A stretch of 64,000 bases of DNA from Facklamia sp050409585 (lineage in GTDB: Bacteria > Bacillota > Bacilli > Lactobacillales > Aerococcaceae), in NCBI RefSeq assembly GCF_050409585.1, contig NZ_JBNUPE010000005.1, positions 62,001-126,000 of the forward strand, read 5' to 3'. This document shows positions 8,539 through 17,409 of this stretch, piece by piece. Position 1 is the first letter of the stretch. Every line of letters starts with the position of its first letter. Below the pieces are notes generated by a model. It ran no database searches and was not told the origin of the DNA. It worked only from the letters and a program-made list of their open reading frames with translations. Both the position numbers and the translations under genes were made by a program.

Positions 8539-9630
8539 ATGAGTTACAGTTTTATTGCAAATTTAAGAGAGTTACAAAGTCAAAAAGATTTGATGCGCCT
8601 TTCCCTTTATATGCCTACTAATCGTGGAGGTTTAAATAGGCAAGAAGACCTGATTCAATTTAAAAATCTAATTCAGCAAGTTAAATCTAAGCTGGAAGAA
8701 GTTGATAAAGATGAAGCAAATAAGATTTTAAAAGAAATTGAAAGAATTCGAAACGATAAAAATTTTTGGGATCAAACTAAAGAAGGTCTAGCCCTTTTTA
8801 TCAGTCCTAAAGATGTTGAAGTTGCCTATTTACGTAATGAATTTAAACCTTCGATTCATCTAGGAAATGAATTTTATCTTTTACCTTTATTGGCTTATTA
8901 TGAGGAACTTCATGAAGTAATCATTGCAGATATATCTAAAGATTCGGTGGACTTTTTTGATGCCAACCAGTTTAATGCCGAAGCCCTTACTCTAGACCCT
9001 GCGATTGAAGTGAAAGACTTTTCAGAGATTTATGATGATTTAGACGCTGACTCTCAAGTCAATGTACACTCTTATGGCGGACGTCAAGAGCCTGGTATGC
9101 ATCATGGACACCGAGCTACTCCAGAAGAAAAAGATCTAGATCGCGCCAAATATTTCAATTACTTGCATAAAAAAATGCAAGAAGTAGCTAAACATTATCA
9201 CCGGCCAATTTTATTAGCAGGAACAGTTGAGAACATAGGCCATTACAAAAAAGTCAATGAAAACACCGCTATTTATTATGATTCAACAATCGACAAACCC
9301 TTCCAATCCATGGATGCTAAAGCGAAAACCAAACTTTTAAAAGAGACCCTTAGTCAAAATCAGCAAGAATTCGCAAAAGAAAAGATTGATCAAATTGAAA
9401 AAGCTCGTAATCAAGGGAAAGTCATTCATGATTTTGAAGAGATTAAAGGGCTGATCCATGAAGGGCGTATCGAAGAATGGGTGATTCAATACTTTACAGA
9501 CAACTTATTAGATGGAGAGGCTTTAAATCATTGGGTGATCAAAGCCATGGATCAAGGGGTTAAAATTTCTCTCGTTTTGGAAAAAGTTGAAGGGATTAAA
9601 CAACAGTTTTCTGCTCTTTTAAGGTACTAA
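8539..9630 (+). CDS. baeRF family 3-like protein (bacterial eRF1-related)
   Basis: The N-terminus (L-S-L-Y-M-P-T-N-R-G-G, then Q-F-K-N-L-I) matches the pattern of the bacterial/archaeal eRF1-domain 'baeRF_family3' proteins, which share a fold with the middle and C-terminal domains of release factor eRF1 and Pelota. A His-rich linker (MHHGH) lies near residue 190. Members were proposed from comparative genomics to act in ribosome rescue, hibernation or stress, but no biochemical role is established. I see no GGQ-type catalytic motif. Good AGGAAGG ribosome site; monocistronic, with a terminator after it. Confidence 0.65.
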   Translation: MSYSFIANLRELQSQKDLMRLSLYMPTNRGGLNRQEDLIQFKNLIQQVKSKLEEVDKDEANKILKEIERIRNDKNFWDQTKEGLALFISPKDVEVAYLRNEFKPSIHLGNEFYLLPLLAYYEELHEVIIADISKDSVDFFDANQFNAEALTLDPAIEVKDFSEIYDDLDADSQVNVHSYGGRQEPGMHHGHRATPEEKDLDRAKYFNYLHKKMQEVAKHYHRPILLAGTVENIGHYKKVNENTAIYYDSTIDKPFQSMDAKAKTKLLKETLSQNQQEFAKEKIDQIEKARNQGKVIHDFEEIKGLIHEGRIEEWVIQYFTDNLLDGEALNHWVIKAMDQGVKISLVLEKVEGIKQQFSALLRY

Positions 9631-9696
9631 AAAAGAGATGAATTTATCCCTTTATAGCAAAAGATTACCAAACATTTTGGGCCATGTAATAGAATG

Positions 9697-9736
9697 AAAG
9701 CGATGCATGATTCCATAGTTATGCATCGCTTTTTAA
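9697..9736 (+). terminator. Rho-independent terminator after the baeRF3-like gene
   Basis: A perfect 12-bp stem, aaagcgatgcat (9697-9708) with atgcatcgcttt (9721-9732), loop of 12 bases, then T residues. Confidence 0.85.
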
Positions 9737-9766
9737 TTGTTTAAATAGATAGAGGAGTGTTTCTAT

Positions 9767-10525
9767 TTGAATCGAAAGACATTGACGATAGCTTTTGCCT
9801 ATGTGGGAGTAGTAACAGGGACGAGACTGACTTCAGGCCAAGAGCTACTGCAATGTTTTATTAGTTTTGGTTCTGTTGGCCTATTCGGTCTATTCTTGGT
9901 AGGGCTCATGCATGCCTTAATGGGTGCTATTGTCCGGAGCTAGTTTGCAGCAGCAATTTAATTTAAATAGCATTTGGGGTAGCGCCTTGTATGTTCTATT
10001 AGTTTTGATTATTGCATCCTTTGAGTTTGAAAAATCCAACAAATTATTGGTTTTTTACGCCGGTCTTAATTATTTTATTATCCTAGTTTTTATCGATACT
10101 TTATTTAACTATCGGTTTGATTTTGAAAAGATTGAAGTGATGAGTCAAGAACTCAATCAGCTTTTCCCTTCGATAATTTTGTCTAGCTTAAACTATTTTT
10201 CAATGTGTTTTATAACGGGTTTTTCCATAGCAGTTGTTATCAGTGGTGATGCCCTGCGCCCTCAGTTTACTTTCGCTTGTGCGCGTCGCCTATCTAGTAA
10301 GCAACCCGACAAGTTTTATACCTACTATGTAGCAGTTACTTTAGCGGGGTTTGCTCTAAGTTTTTAGGATTTAAAGAATTAGTTGCTAGCATGTATCCTA
10401 TTTTAGGCTTTATTTCTGTCAAGGATCGCTCCGCTTTCCTCTTTGACAGAAACAAAGAATTTGAGGACGAGACGCTAAGACATAAGCATGCCATTTTAGA
10501 AGCACCTTGTGTAACATATGTTTGA
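9767..10525 (+). pseudogene. Decayed YkvI-like membrane transporter gene
   Basis: Three fragments in different frames make one damaged protein. Fragment 1 (TTG 9767 to stop 9941-9943) starts with an intact ribosome site and reads AYVGVVTGTRLTSGQELLQC, the TM1 signature of YkvI proteins (G-x-G-F-A-S-G-Q-E-x-x-Q-F-F). Fragment 2 (about 9924-10370) continues with a segment like the family's L-A-G-A-G-A-L-x-x-Q-Q-F and several TM helices. Fragment 3 (about 10369-10525) gives FKELVASMYPILGFI, like the YkvI C-terminus. Intact members have about 350 residues; here only about 250 codons remain, and roughly 50-60 residues after TM2 seem deleted at the first frame change. Two frame changes plus an internal deletion argue for a true pseudogene. 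Family assignment is from memory of motifs, so moderate. Confidence 0.6.
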
Positions 10526-10564
10526 CAACTCTAGAAAAGTTTTTAAAATATATGCGAAATTTAA

Positions 10565-10593
10565 TTGACGAGGAAAAAACTACATGGTAAGAT
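10565..10593 (+). promoter_or_regulatory. Promoter of the str operon (rpsL)
   Basis: TTGACG (10565-10570), 17-base spacer, TAAGAT (10588-10593). It is the only good promoter before rpsL and gives a leader of about 155 bases. Confidence 0.7.
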
Positions 10594-10599
10594 AATAAA

Positions 10600-10758
10600 G
10601 GTGTTTTTATTGACAGATACCTGAAACTCAGTCGTGCTGACTGCTATAGATTCACCCTGAAGCGCAGTTTTGAAAATTTCAAGCCTGCGGAAAATTTATA
10701 TTTATAAATGACACACTTGGATGTGTGGACTAAGAAAATAATGGAAGGAGGACTTTTG
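10600..10758 (+). promoter_or_regulatory. Long 5' leader of rpsL with hairpins
   Basis: The leader contains a hairpin cagtc-gtgct-gactg (near 10632-10646) and a second possible stem cgcag/ctgcg closing over a gaaaatttc segment (near 10660-10690). No leader peptide stands out. A long structured leader before rpsL would suit ribosomal-protein feedback control, but I cannot match it to a known class. Confidence 0.35.
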
Positions 10759-11172
10759 ATGCCAACAATTAATCAATTGGTTAATAAACCTCGTAAATCA
10801 AAAGTAAGTAAATCAAATTCACCCGCATTAAACGTAGGTTACAACAGCTTCAAACGTTCTAACACAAAAACAATGTCTCCGCAAAAACGTGGGGTATGTA
10901 CACGTGTAGGGACTATGACTCCTAAGAAACCGAACTCTGCTTTACGTAAGTATGCCCGTGTTCGTTTATCTAACCTTATGGAAGTAACAGCTTATATTCC
11001 AGGTGAAGGCCATAACTTGCAAGAGCACAGTGTGGTACTAATCCGTGGCGGACGTGTGAAAGACTTACCAGGGGTACGTTACCATATCGTTCGTGGAGCG
11101 CTGGATACTGCCGGTGTTAATGACCGTAAGCAAAGCCGTTCTAAATACGGTACTAAGAAACCTAAATCATAA
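10759..11172 (+). CDS. rpsL: 30S ribosomal protein S12
   Basis: S12 lies at the decoding centre and controls translational fidelity. The start is ATG 10759 (MPTINQLV) after AAGGAGG; an in-frame ATG at 10708 would add 17 non-homologous residues. The 137 residues include the TPKKPNSALRK loop and the RVKDLPGVRYH loop; both carry the wild-type lysines whose substitution gives streptomycin resistance in other bacteria. First gene of the str operon, 38 bases before rpsG. Confidence 0.98.
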   Translation: MPTINQLVNKPRKSKVSKSNSPALNVGYNSFKRSNTKTMSPQKRGVCTRVGTMTPKKPNSALRKYARVRLSNLMEVTAYIPGEGHNLQEHSVVLIRGGRVKDLPGVRYHIVRGALDTAGVNDRKQSRSKYGTKKPKS

Positions 11173-11210
11173 TTATAACAATCACCGATTTTTCGAAAGG
11201 AGGAGTTTAA

Positions 11211-11681
11211 ATGACTCGTAAAGGGAATATTCCTAAACGTGAAGTGTTACCAGATCCAATTTATAATTCTAAAGTAGTAACTCGCACAATCAACCGTTTA
11301 ATGGTTGACGGTAAGCGAGGTAAAGCATCATCTATTTTATATAGTGCATTTGATGTAATCCGTGAACAAACAGGCCAAGATCCAATGGAGGTTTTCGAAC
11401 AAGCCATTGAAAACATCATGCCATTATTAGAAGTTAAAGCTCGTCGTGTTGGGGGTTCTAACTATCAAGTACCAGTTGAAGTAAGACCTGAGCGCCGTTA
11501 TACTTTAGCGATTCGTTGGTTAGTGACATATTCTCGTTTACGTGGTGAAAAAACCATGGAACAACGTCTAGCACGTGAAATTATGGATGCAGCAAACAAT
11601 ACAGGTGCTTCTGTACGTAAGCGTGAAGATATGCATAAAATGGCAGAAGCTAACAAAGCCTTTGCGCATTATCGCTGGTAA
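11211..11681 (+). CDS. rpsG: 30S ribosomal protein S7
   Basis: S7 nucleates assembly of the 30S head by binding the 3' domain of 16S rRNA and touches the E-site tRNA. The 156 residues are full length, with the conserved start (RKGNIPKREVLPDP) and end (KMAEANKAFAHYRW). Ribosome site AAAGGAGG. It sits between rpsL and fusA. The 79-base spacer to fusA contains two gttaac motifs (11698-11703 and 11717-11722) that could form a small stem. Confidence 0.98.
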   Translation: MTRKGNIPKREVLPDPIYNSKVVTRTINRLMVDGKRGKASSILYSAFDVIREQTGQDPMEVFEQAIENIMPLLEVKARRVGGSNYQVPVEVRPERRYTLAIRWLVTYSRLRGEKTMEQRLAREIMDAANNTGASVRKREDMHKMAEANKAFAHYRW

Positions 11682-11760
11682 GATTTATAATGGTATTGTT
11701 AACTTAGTGATTCTTTGTTAACAGATAATGATTCAAAAAAGGAAAGAGGGGTAAATATAC

Positions 11761-13851
11761 ATGGGAAAAAGAGCATTTTCTCTTGAGAAAACTCGTAACA
11801 TTGGAATTATGGCCCATATAGATGCTGGTAAGACAACGACTACTGAACGTATCTTGTATTATACCGGTAAGATCCATAAGATCGGTGAGACCCACGATGG
11901 TGGAGCTCAAATGGACTGGATGGAGCAAGAGCAAGAACGTGGTATTACCATTACTTCTGCTGCAACAACAGCTCAATGGAAAGAACACCGTGTAAATATC
12001 ATCGATACACCAGGACACGTGGATTTTACGGTTGAGGTTGAACGTTCATTACGTGTATTGGATGGAGCGGTTGCCTTATTAGATGCTCAATCAGGTGTAG
12101 AACCTCAAACTGAAACAGTTTGGCGTCAAGCTACTACCTATGGAGTACCTCGTATTGTATTTGTTAATAAAATGGACAAAATGGGAGCTGACTTTGAATA
12201 TTCACTAAGAACCCTTCATGAGCGCTTAGACGCAAATGCAGTAGCTATGCAAGTTCCAATCGGATCTGAAGATGAATTCAAAGGAATCGTCGATATTGTT
12301 CATAAAAAAGCATATATTTATAATAACGATTTGGGGACAGAAATAGAAGAAACAGATATCCCAGAAGAATATCAAGAAAAAGCTGCTGAATATTATACAA
12401 CTTTAGTTGAAGCAGTAGCTGATACTGATGAAGAAATTATGATGGCTTATCTTGAAGGGGAAGAAATTCCTGAAGATGTTTTGAAAAAAGCTATCCGTAA
12501 AGCAACAGTTAATGTTGACTTATACCCAGTCTTCTGTGGTACAGCCTTCAAAAACAAAGGGGTTCAATTATTACTAGATGGTGTTATTGATTACTTACCA
12601 AGTCCACTAGATGTTCCACCAATTATTGGTTTCGAACCAGGAAGTGAAAAGGAAATTGAACACCATGCGGATGACAGTGAGTCATTTGCAGCTTTAGCCT
12701 TCAAAGTTATGACAGACCCATTTGTTGGTCGTTTAACTTTCTTCCGCGTTTACTCAGGAACATTGGCATCTGGTTCATATGTTCAAAACGCAACTAAAGA
12801 TTCGCGTGAGCGTGTAGGTCGTATCTTACAAATGCACGCTAACTCTCGTGAGGAAATTGCTGAAGTATTCTCGGGAGATATTGCTGCAGCTGTTGGTCTT
12901 AAGAATACAGGAACTGGAGATACTTTATGTGACCCAGATAACTTAGTTATTCTTGAATCAATGGAATTCCCTGATCCAGTTATTGAGGTAGCGATTGAAC
13001 CTGATTCAAAAGCTGACCAAGATAAGATGGGCTTAGCCTTAGCTAAGTTAGCTGAAGAAGATCCAACCTTCCGTGCTTCAACTGACCATGAGACTGGTCA
13101 GACAATTATTGCCGGAATGGGAGAATTACACTTAGATATCATCGTTGACCGCTTAAAACGTGAATTTAAAGTTTCAGCTACGGTTGGTGCACCACAAGTT
13201 TCTTACCGTGAGACCTTCCGTGCCGCGACACAAGCTGAAGGTAAATTCGTTCGTCAATCAGGTGGTAAAGGTCAGTATGGTCACGTTTGGATCGAATTTG
13301 AACCAAATGAAGAAGGCGCTGGCTTTGAGTTTGAGAATGCGATTGTTGGTGGGGTTGTTCCTCGTGAATACATTCCAGCAGTAGAAGCAGGATTGAAAGA
13401 TGCGATGGAAAATGGTGTCCTAGCAGGATTCCCATTAGTAGATATCAAAGCTAAGCTTTACGATGGATCTTATCACGATGTTGACTCTTCTGAAACAGCT
13501 TATAAGGTTGCGGCTTCAATGGCACTTAAGGCTGCTGCTAAGAAAGCACAACCTTCAATCCTTGAACCAATGATGGCTGTTGAAGTAACAGTTCCTGAAG
13601 AATATTTAGGAGATGTTATGGGACACGTGAACTCTCGCCGTGGACGTATTGAAGGTACTTCAACACGTGGAAACGCACAAATTGTTAAATCATTCATTCC
13701 TTTATCAGAAATGTTTGGCTATGCAACGACTTTACGTTCTTCAACTCAAGGACGTGGTACATTTACAATGCAATTCGACCACTACGAAGATGTTCCAAAA
13801 TCAATCGCTGAAGAAATCATCAAAAAATACGGTGGGTCTTCAGAAAATTAA
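11761..13851 (+). CDS. fusA: Elongation factor G
   Basis: EF-G is the GTPase that drives tRNA-mRNA translocation and, with RRF, ribosome recycling. G1 AHIDAGKTT, the switch II segment DTPGHVDFT and NKMDKMG are all present, as is the domain IV region around the G-Q-Y-G-H-V motif. The length of 696 aa is normal for EF-G 1. The start follows AAAGAGGGG. It is cotranscribed with rpsL and rpsG; tuf downstream has its own promoter. It lacks features of the TetM/O resistance group, being in the str operon with normal length and motifs. Confidence 0.98.
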   Translation: MGKRAFSLEKTRNIGIMAHIDAGKTTTTERILYYTGKIHKIGETHDGGAQMDWMEQEQERGITITSAATTAQWKEHRVNIIDTPGHVDFTVEVERSLRVLDGAVALLDAQSGVEPQTETVWRQATTYGVPRIVFVNKMDKMGADFEYSLRTLHERLDANAVAMQVPIGSEDEFKGIVDIVHKKAYIYNNDLGTEIEETDIPEEYQEKAAEYYTTLVEAVADTDEEIMMAYLEGEEIPEDVLKKAIRKATVNVDLYPVFCGTAFKNKGVQLLLDGVIDYLPSPLDVPPIIGFEPGSEKEIEHHADDSESFAALAFKVMTDPFVGRLTFFRVYSGTLASGSYVQNATKDSRERVGRILQMHANSREEIAEVFSGDIAAAVGLKNTGTGDTLCDPDNLVILESMEFPDPVIEVAIEPDSKADQDKMGLALAKLAEEDPTFRASTDHETGQTIIAGMGELHLDIIVDRLKREFKVSATVGAPQVSYRETFRAATQAEGKFVRQSGGKGQYGHVWIEFEPNEEGAGFEFENAIVGGVVPREYIPAVEAGLKDAMENGVLAGFPLVDIKAKLYDGSYHDVDSSETAYKVAASMALKAAAKKAQPSILEPMMAVEVTVPEEYLGDVMGHVNSRRGRIEGTSTRGNAQIVKSFIPLSEMFGYATTLRSSTQGRGTFTMQFDHYEDVPKSIAEEIIKKYGGSSEN

Positions 13852-13906
13852 TCATAAGCAATAAAGGCTTATTAAGAAGAAAGACCAAGGTTAAGGAAAG
13901 TATCCG

Positions 13907-13936
13907 TTGAATTCACTTCAATATCTTTGGTATAAT
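13907..13936 (+). promoter_or_regulatory. Promoter of tuf
   Basis: TTGAAT (13907-13912), 18-base spacer, perfect TATAAT (13931-13936), 56 bases before the tuf ATG. It lets EF-Tu be made in excess over the other str products. Confidence 0.75.
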
Positions 13937-13992
13937 AATTTTGATAGATTACATAATCTATAAACACTTTAAAATTAGGGGGATTTACTCAA

Positions 13993-15180
13993 ATGGCAAA
14001 AGAAAAATACGAACGTACGAAACCGCATGTTAACATTGGTACTTTAGGACACGTTGACCACGGAAAAACAACTTTATCAGCTGCAATCGCGACTGTATTA
14101 GCTAAAAACGGATTCGGTGAAGCTAAGGACTATGCTTCAATCGATAACGCTCCAGAAGAAAAAGAACGTGGAATCACAATCAACACTTCTCATATCGAGT
14201 ATGAAACTGCTAACCGTCACTATGCACATATTGACGCTCCAGGACACGCGGACTACGTTAAGAACATGATCACTGGTGCTGCTCAAATGGACGGTGCGAT
14301 ATTGGTTGTATCTGCAGCTGATGGCCCAATGCCACAAACTCGTGAGCACATCTTATTATCGCGTCAAGTAGGAGTTCCTTACTTCGTAGTCTTCTTAAAC
14401 AAAGTAGACATGGTTGACGATGAAGAATTATTAGAATTAGTTGAAATGGAAGTTCGTGACATGTTATCAGAATACGACTATCCAGGAGATGACATTCCAG
14501 TAATCGCAGGTTCTGCTCTTAAAGCTTTAGAAGGCGACGAAGCTTATGAAGCTAAAGTATTAGAGCTAATGGAAGAAGTAGATGCATATATTCCAGAACC
14601 AGAGCGTGACACTGACAAGCCATTCATGATGCCAGTCGAAGACGTATTCTCTATTACTGGTCGTGGTACAGTTGCTACAGGACGTGTTGAACGTGGACAA
14701 GTTCGTGTAGGTGACGAAGTTGAAATTGTAGGTATCGCTGAAGATACTATGAAGTCTACAGTAACTGGTGTAGAAATGTTCCGTAAGATGTTAGACTATG
14801 CTGAAGCAGGGGACAACATTGGTGCATTATTACGTGGAGTTACACGTGATGATATTGAGCGTGGACAGGTATTAGCAGCTCCAGGAACTATTACTCCACA
14901 TACTAAGTTCGAAGCGGAAGTATATGTACTTTCTAAAGAAGAGGGTGGACGTCATACACCATTCTTTACTAACTATCGTCCTCAATTCTACTTCCGTACA
15001 ACTGACGTAACAGGTGTTGTAGAATTACCAGAAGGAACTGAAATGGTTATGCCTGGTGACAACGTATCTATGACAGTAGAATTAATTCACCCAATCGCTA
15101 TCGAAGACGGAACTCGTTTCTCAATTCGTGAAGGTGGACGTACTGTAGGTGCAGGTACTGTTACTAAAATTAATGCTTAA
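13993..15180 (+). CDS. tuf: Elongation factor Tu
   Basis: EF-Tu delivers aminoacyl-tRNA to the ribosome as a ternary complex with GTP. G1 GHVDHGKTT, G3 DAPGHADYVKNM and G4 NKVDMVDD are intact; 395 residues is standard. Start ATG 13993 follows a GGGGG-type site. It is separated from fusA by 141 bases holding a strong promoter, and ends in a terminator. Codon use is strongly biased, as expected for a very highly expressed gene. Confidence 0.99.
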   Translation: MAKEKYERTKPHVNIGTLGHVDHGKTTLSAAIATVLAKNGFGEAKDYASIDNAPEEKERGITINTSHIEYETANRHYAHIDAPGHADYVKNMITGAAQMDGAILVVSAADGPMPQTREHILLSRQVGVPYFVVFLNKVDMVDDEELLELVEMEVRDMLSEYDYPGDDIPVIAGSALKALEGDEAYEAKVLELMEEVDAYIPEPERDTDKPFMMPVEDVFSITGRGTVATGRVERGQVRVGDEVEIVGIAEDTMKSTVTGVEMFRKMLDYAEAGDNIGALLRGVTRDDIERGQVLAAPGTITPHTKFEAEVYVLSKEEGGRHTPFFTNYRPQFYFRTTDVTGVVELPEGTEMVMPGDNVSMTVELIHPIAIEDGTRFSIREGGRTVGAGTVTKINA

Positions 15181-15195
15181 TTAAATATTAAGAAC

Positions 15196-15230
15196 AAAAG
15201 CCAAGCAAAATACTTGGCTTTTTTATTTTA
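15196..15230 (+). terminator. Rho-independent terminator after tuf
   Basis: Stem aaaagccaag (15196-15205) with cttggctttt (15213-15222), then T residues. Confidence 0.9.
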
Positions 15231-15302
15231 GATTAATGTTTGTTGTATCAAGCTTAATCATGCTATACTAAAAGTAAATAAAATTTAGAAAGGGGAATGA
15301 CG

Positions 15303-16517
15303 ATGGATTTTAACAGTGTTGTTAGCTCTATTCCTGGAATAATAGGCTCATTACTTTTATTAATAGCAGCATTGATTTTGGCGCATTTTGCGAGAAAATA
15401 TGCGATTAAGGCTATGGAGAGTATCGACTTTGACTTGAAATTACAAAAATGGGGGTTAGCTAGAACCGATGAGGAATCTAATGCCTTCTTAGAAACAATA
15501 GGCACTTTATTATATTTTATTATTGTACTTTTCTTTGTACCTTTCATTTTAAATGGATTAGGATTGGCAGGGGTTGTTGATCCAATATCTAATATGTTTG
15601 CGAAGTTTTTTGCTTACATTCCAAACATTATTGCAGCCGTTTTAATTATATTCATTGGCAACTTATTCTGTAAGTTTGTTAAACAATTAACGCAAAACTT
15701 ACTAGAAGGTTTCAATTTAGATAAGTGGTATAGTAAGATGACGGGGCAGGAAGAAAAAGAAAGAGTCAATGATACACATCTAGCTGAAGTGTTTTCGACC
15801 GTTGTTTATGTCTTAATATTTATTCCGATTTTAACAGTGGCCCTTGAAACACTAGGTATTCAGACTATTTCAGCACCGATTGTCGGTGTATTAAACTCTG
15901 TAATGTCAGCAATTCCTAATATAATTGTGGCAGTTATTCTTGTTTTTGTCGGTGGCTTCATTGCAAAATTGTTAGGTGATTTATTAGAAAGTCTATTAAA
16001 GACATCTGGTATCGACCAATATTCAAAATATTTAAATTTTAAAGGTGAAAGCCATATCCAAATTTCAAGCGTGATTGCTCAAGTGGCTAAATCACTATTA
16101 CTTATTTTCTTTATTGTCGAAGCTATTTCAGTTCTTAACTTAGAAGTATTAAATGCGATAGGCACTTCTATTATTGCCTACATCCCTGATGTAATAGCTG
16201 CAGCGTTAATCTTAGCGGTAGGAGTAATTGGTGGTAATATTCTTGCAAGCTTTTTGAAAGAAGTTTCTGGTAGTAAAGTATTTGGGGAATTTGTTCGTTA
16301 TGCTATTATTGTATTGGCGATTTTCATGACATTGAACCAATTAAAGTTTGCTCCAACAATTGTTAACGCGGCCTTTATTATTATTCTTAGTGCGGTAGCT
16401 GTTGCTTTCGCTCTTGCAGTTGGAATAGGTGGTAAGGATTTTGCTGCACGTCAACTAGAAAATATTGAAAAAAGCATTGAACACGAAGAAAAAGAAGAAG
16501 AACAGCAAAGATTCTAA
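15303..16517 (+). CDS. Membrane protein with repeated conserved TM helices (PF05552 type, mechanosensitive-channel related)
   Basis: The protein has about nine or ten hydrophobic segments, including three copies of an I-P-(N/D)-(I/V)-I-A-A/V-x-L-I-L/F-x-x-G helix (near residues 100, 200 and 295). This repeat is the 'conserved TM helix' of CmpX-like proteins, which are related to small-conductance mechanosensitive channels; no MscS beta-domain is seen. The tail is acidic and coiled-coil-like. I prefer ATG 15303 to ATG 15297 because only it stands at a proper distance from AAAGGGG (15289-15295). Monocistronic, convergent with the ppdK operon. Confidence 0.75.
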   Translation: MDFNSVVSSIPGIIGSLLLLIAALILAHFARKYAIKAMESIDFDLKLQKWGLARTDEESNAFLETIGTLLYFIIVLFFVPFILNGLGLAGVVDPISNMFAKFFAYIPNIIAAVLIIFIGNLFCKFVKQLTQNLLEGFNLDKWYSKMTGQEEKERVNDTHLAEVFSTVVYVLIFIPILTVALETLGIQTISAPIVGVLNSVMSAIPNIIVAVILVFVGGFIAKLLGDLLESLLKTSGIDQYSKYLNFKGESHIQISSVIAQVAKSLLLIFFIVEAISVLNLEVLNAIGTSIIAYIPDVIAAALILAVGVIGGNILASFLKEVSGSKVFGEFVRYAIIVLAIFMTLNQLKFAPTIVNAAFIIILSAVAVAFALAVGIGGKDFAARQLENIEKSIEHEEKEEEQQRF

Positions 16518-16530
16518 AACTAATCAAAAC

Positions 16531-16570
16531 AAAAAGCTCGCTATTCTTAATTGAATGAGCGAGCTTTTTG
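16531..16570. terminator. Bidirectional terminator between convergent units
   Basis: Stem aaaaagctcgct with agcgagcttttt, with inner pairing attc/gaat. The A tract on one side and T tract on the other let it stop both the channel-like gene (+) and ppsR (-). Confidence 0.85.
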
Positions 16571-16586
16571 TGATTGTAATTACGAT

Positions 16587-17408
16587 TTATTGAATCAGTC
16601 GATTATAGTGACCAATGATTTGTTCAGATAACTCTTCAATCGATTGATTCTCTACATTAATCACGGTGGCACCTAGTTGATGATATAAATCATCTGCGAA
16701 CATCAATTCTTGCTTTACTCTCTCAAGTGAAGAGTAAGTAGCTTTTTCACCTAACCCCATCATTTCGACTCGTTTTTTACGAATGTTTTGGATATATAGA
16801 GGAGAGGCAATCAAACCATATATTCTTCGTGAATCAGCCTGATAGATTTCATCAGGAATGTGAACTTCTGGAAAAATTGGTAAGTTGGCTACCTTATATG
16901 ATTTATTAGCTAGGTACATACTTAAAGGTGTTTTGGAAGAGCGTGAAACTCCTAGCAATACAATGTCAGCTAATTCGAATCCTTTACGATTTTTACCATC
17001 ATCGTACTTCACTGCAAATTCAATGGCTTGAATACGATCGAAGTAGTGATCATCGAGTCGATGTAGGGTTCCTGATTTTTCAGTAGCTGTCATATTTGTT
17101 TTTTGTGAAATAAGGTCTAGAATGGGGTGGATTACATTATGATAATCTAATCCGTTTTTCTTTGAGAACTCACTGGCGTAATTTTCTAGACCTTCATCAA
17201 CTAAAGTAGTGATTAAAATCGCATTCACTTTAGCAGCCTCTTCAAGTATGGGTTTTAATTCATCCCGGGTGTTAATAAATGGAAATCTTTTTAAACTGAT
17301 GTTGGTTAACTTTGGGAATTGGGCTAAAGCGGCGTTGGTAGCGCGTAGGGCTGTTTCACCGACAGAGTCGGAAATGACATAGAATTTGTAAGAATTGGTT
17401 ACTGACAT
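16587..17408 (-). CDS. ppsR: Pyruvate,phosphate dikinase regulatory protein (PDRP)
   Basis: PDRP is a bifunctional enzyme: with ADP it phosphorylates a threonine of PPDK and inactivates it, and with phosphate it removes that phosphate again. The start (YVISDSVGETA) and the nucleotide-binding P-loop G-V-S-R-S-S-K-T-P match the DUF299 family; length 273 aa is normal. The target Thr is present in the PPDK of the same operon. It begins one base after the ccpN stop with ribosome site GGAGG, so the two are translationally coupled. Confidence 0.95.
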   Translation of the reverse strand: MSVTNSYKFYVISDSVGETALRATNAALAQFPKLTNISLKRFPFINTRDELKPILEEAAKVNAILITTLVDEGLENYASEFSKKNGLDYHNVIHPILDLISQKTNMTATEKSGTLHRLDDHYFDRIQAIEFAVKYDDGKNRKGFELADIVLLGVSRSSKTPLSMYLANKSYKVANLPIFPEVHIPDEIYQADSRRIYGLIASPLYIQNIRKKRVEMMGLGEKATYSSLERVKQELMFADDLYHQLGATVINVENQSIEELSEQIIGHYNRLIQ

Positions 17409-17409
17409 A

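Noticed and set aside
11697..11723. Separate fusA promoter or terminator in the rpsG-fusA spacer
   Set aside because: Two gttaac motifs can form a 7-bp stem, but there is no T tract, and a -35/-10 pair would need a 21-base spacer.
13160..13435. Overlapping plus and minus frames inside fusA
   Set aside because: Shadows of the EF-G coding sequence in other frames.
11761..13851. Ribosomal protection resistance protein (TetM type) instead of EF-G
   Set aside because: Location in the str operon, 696-residue length and intact EF-G motifs make it the housekeeping factor.
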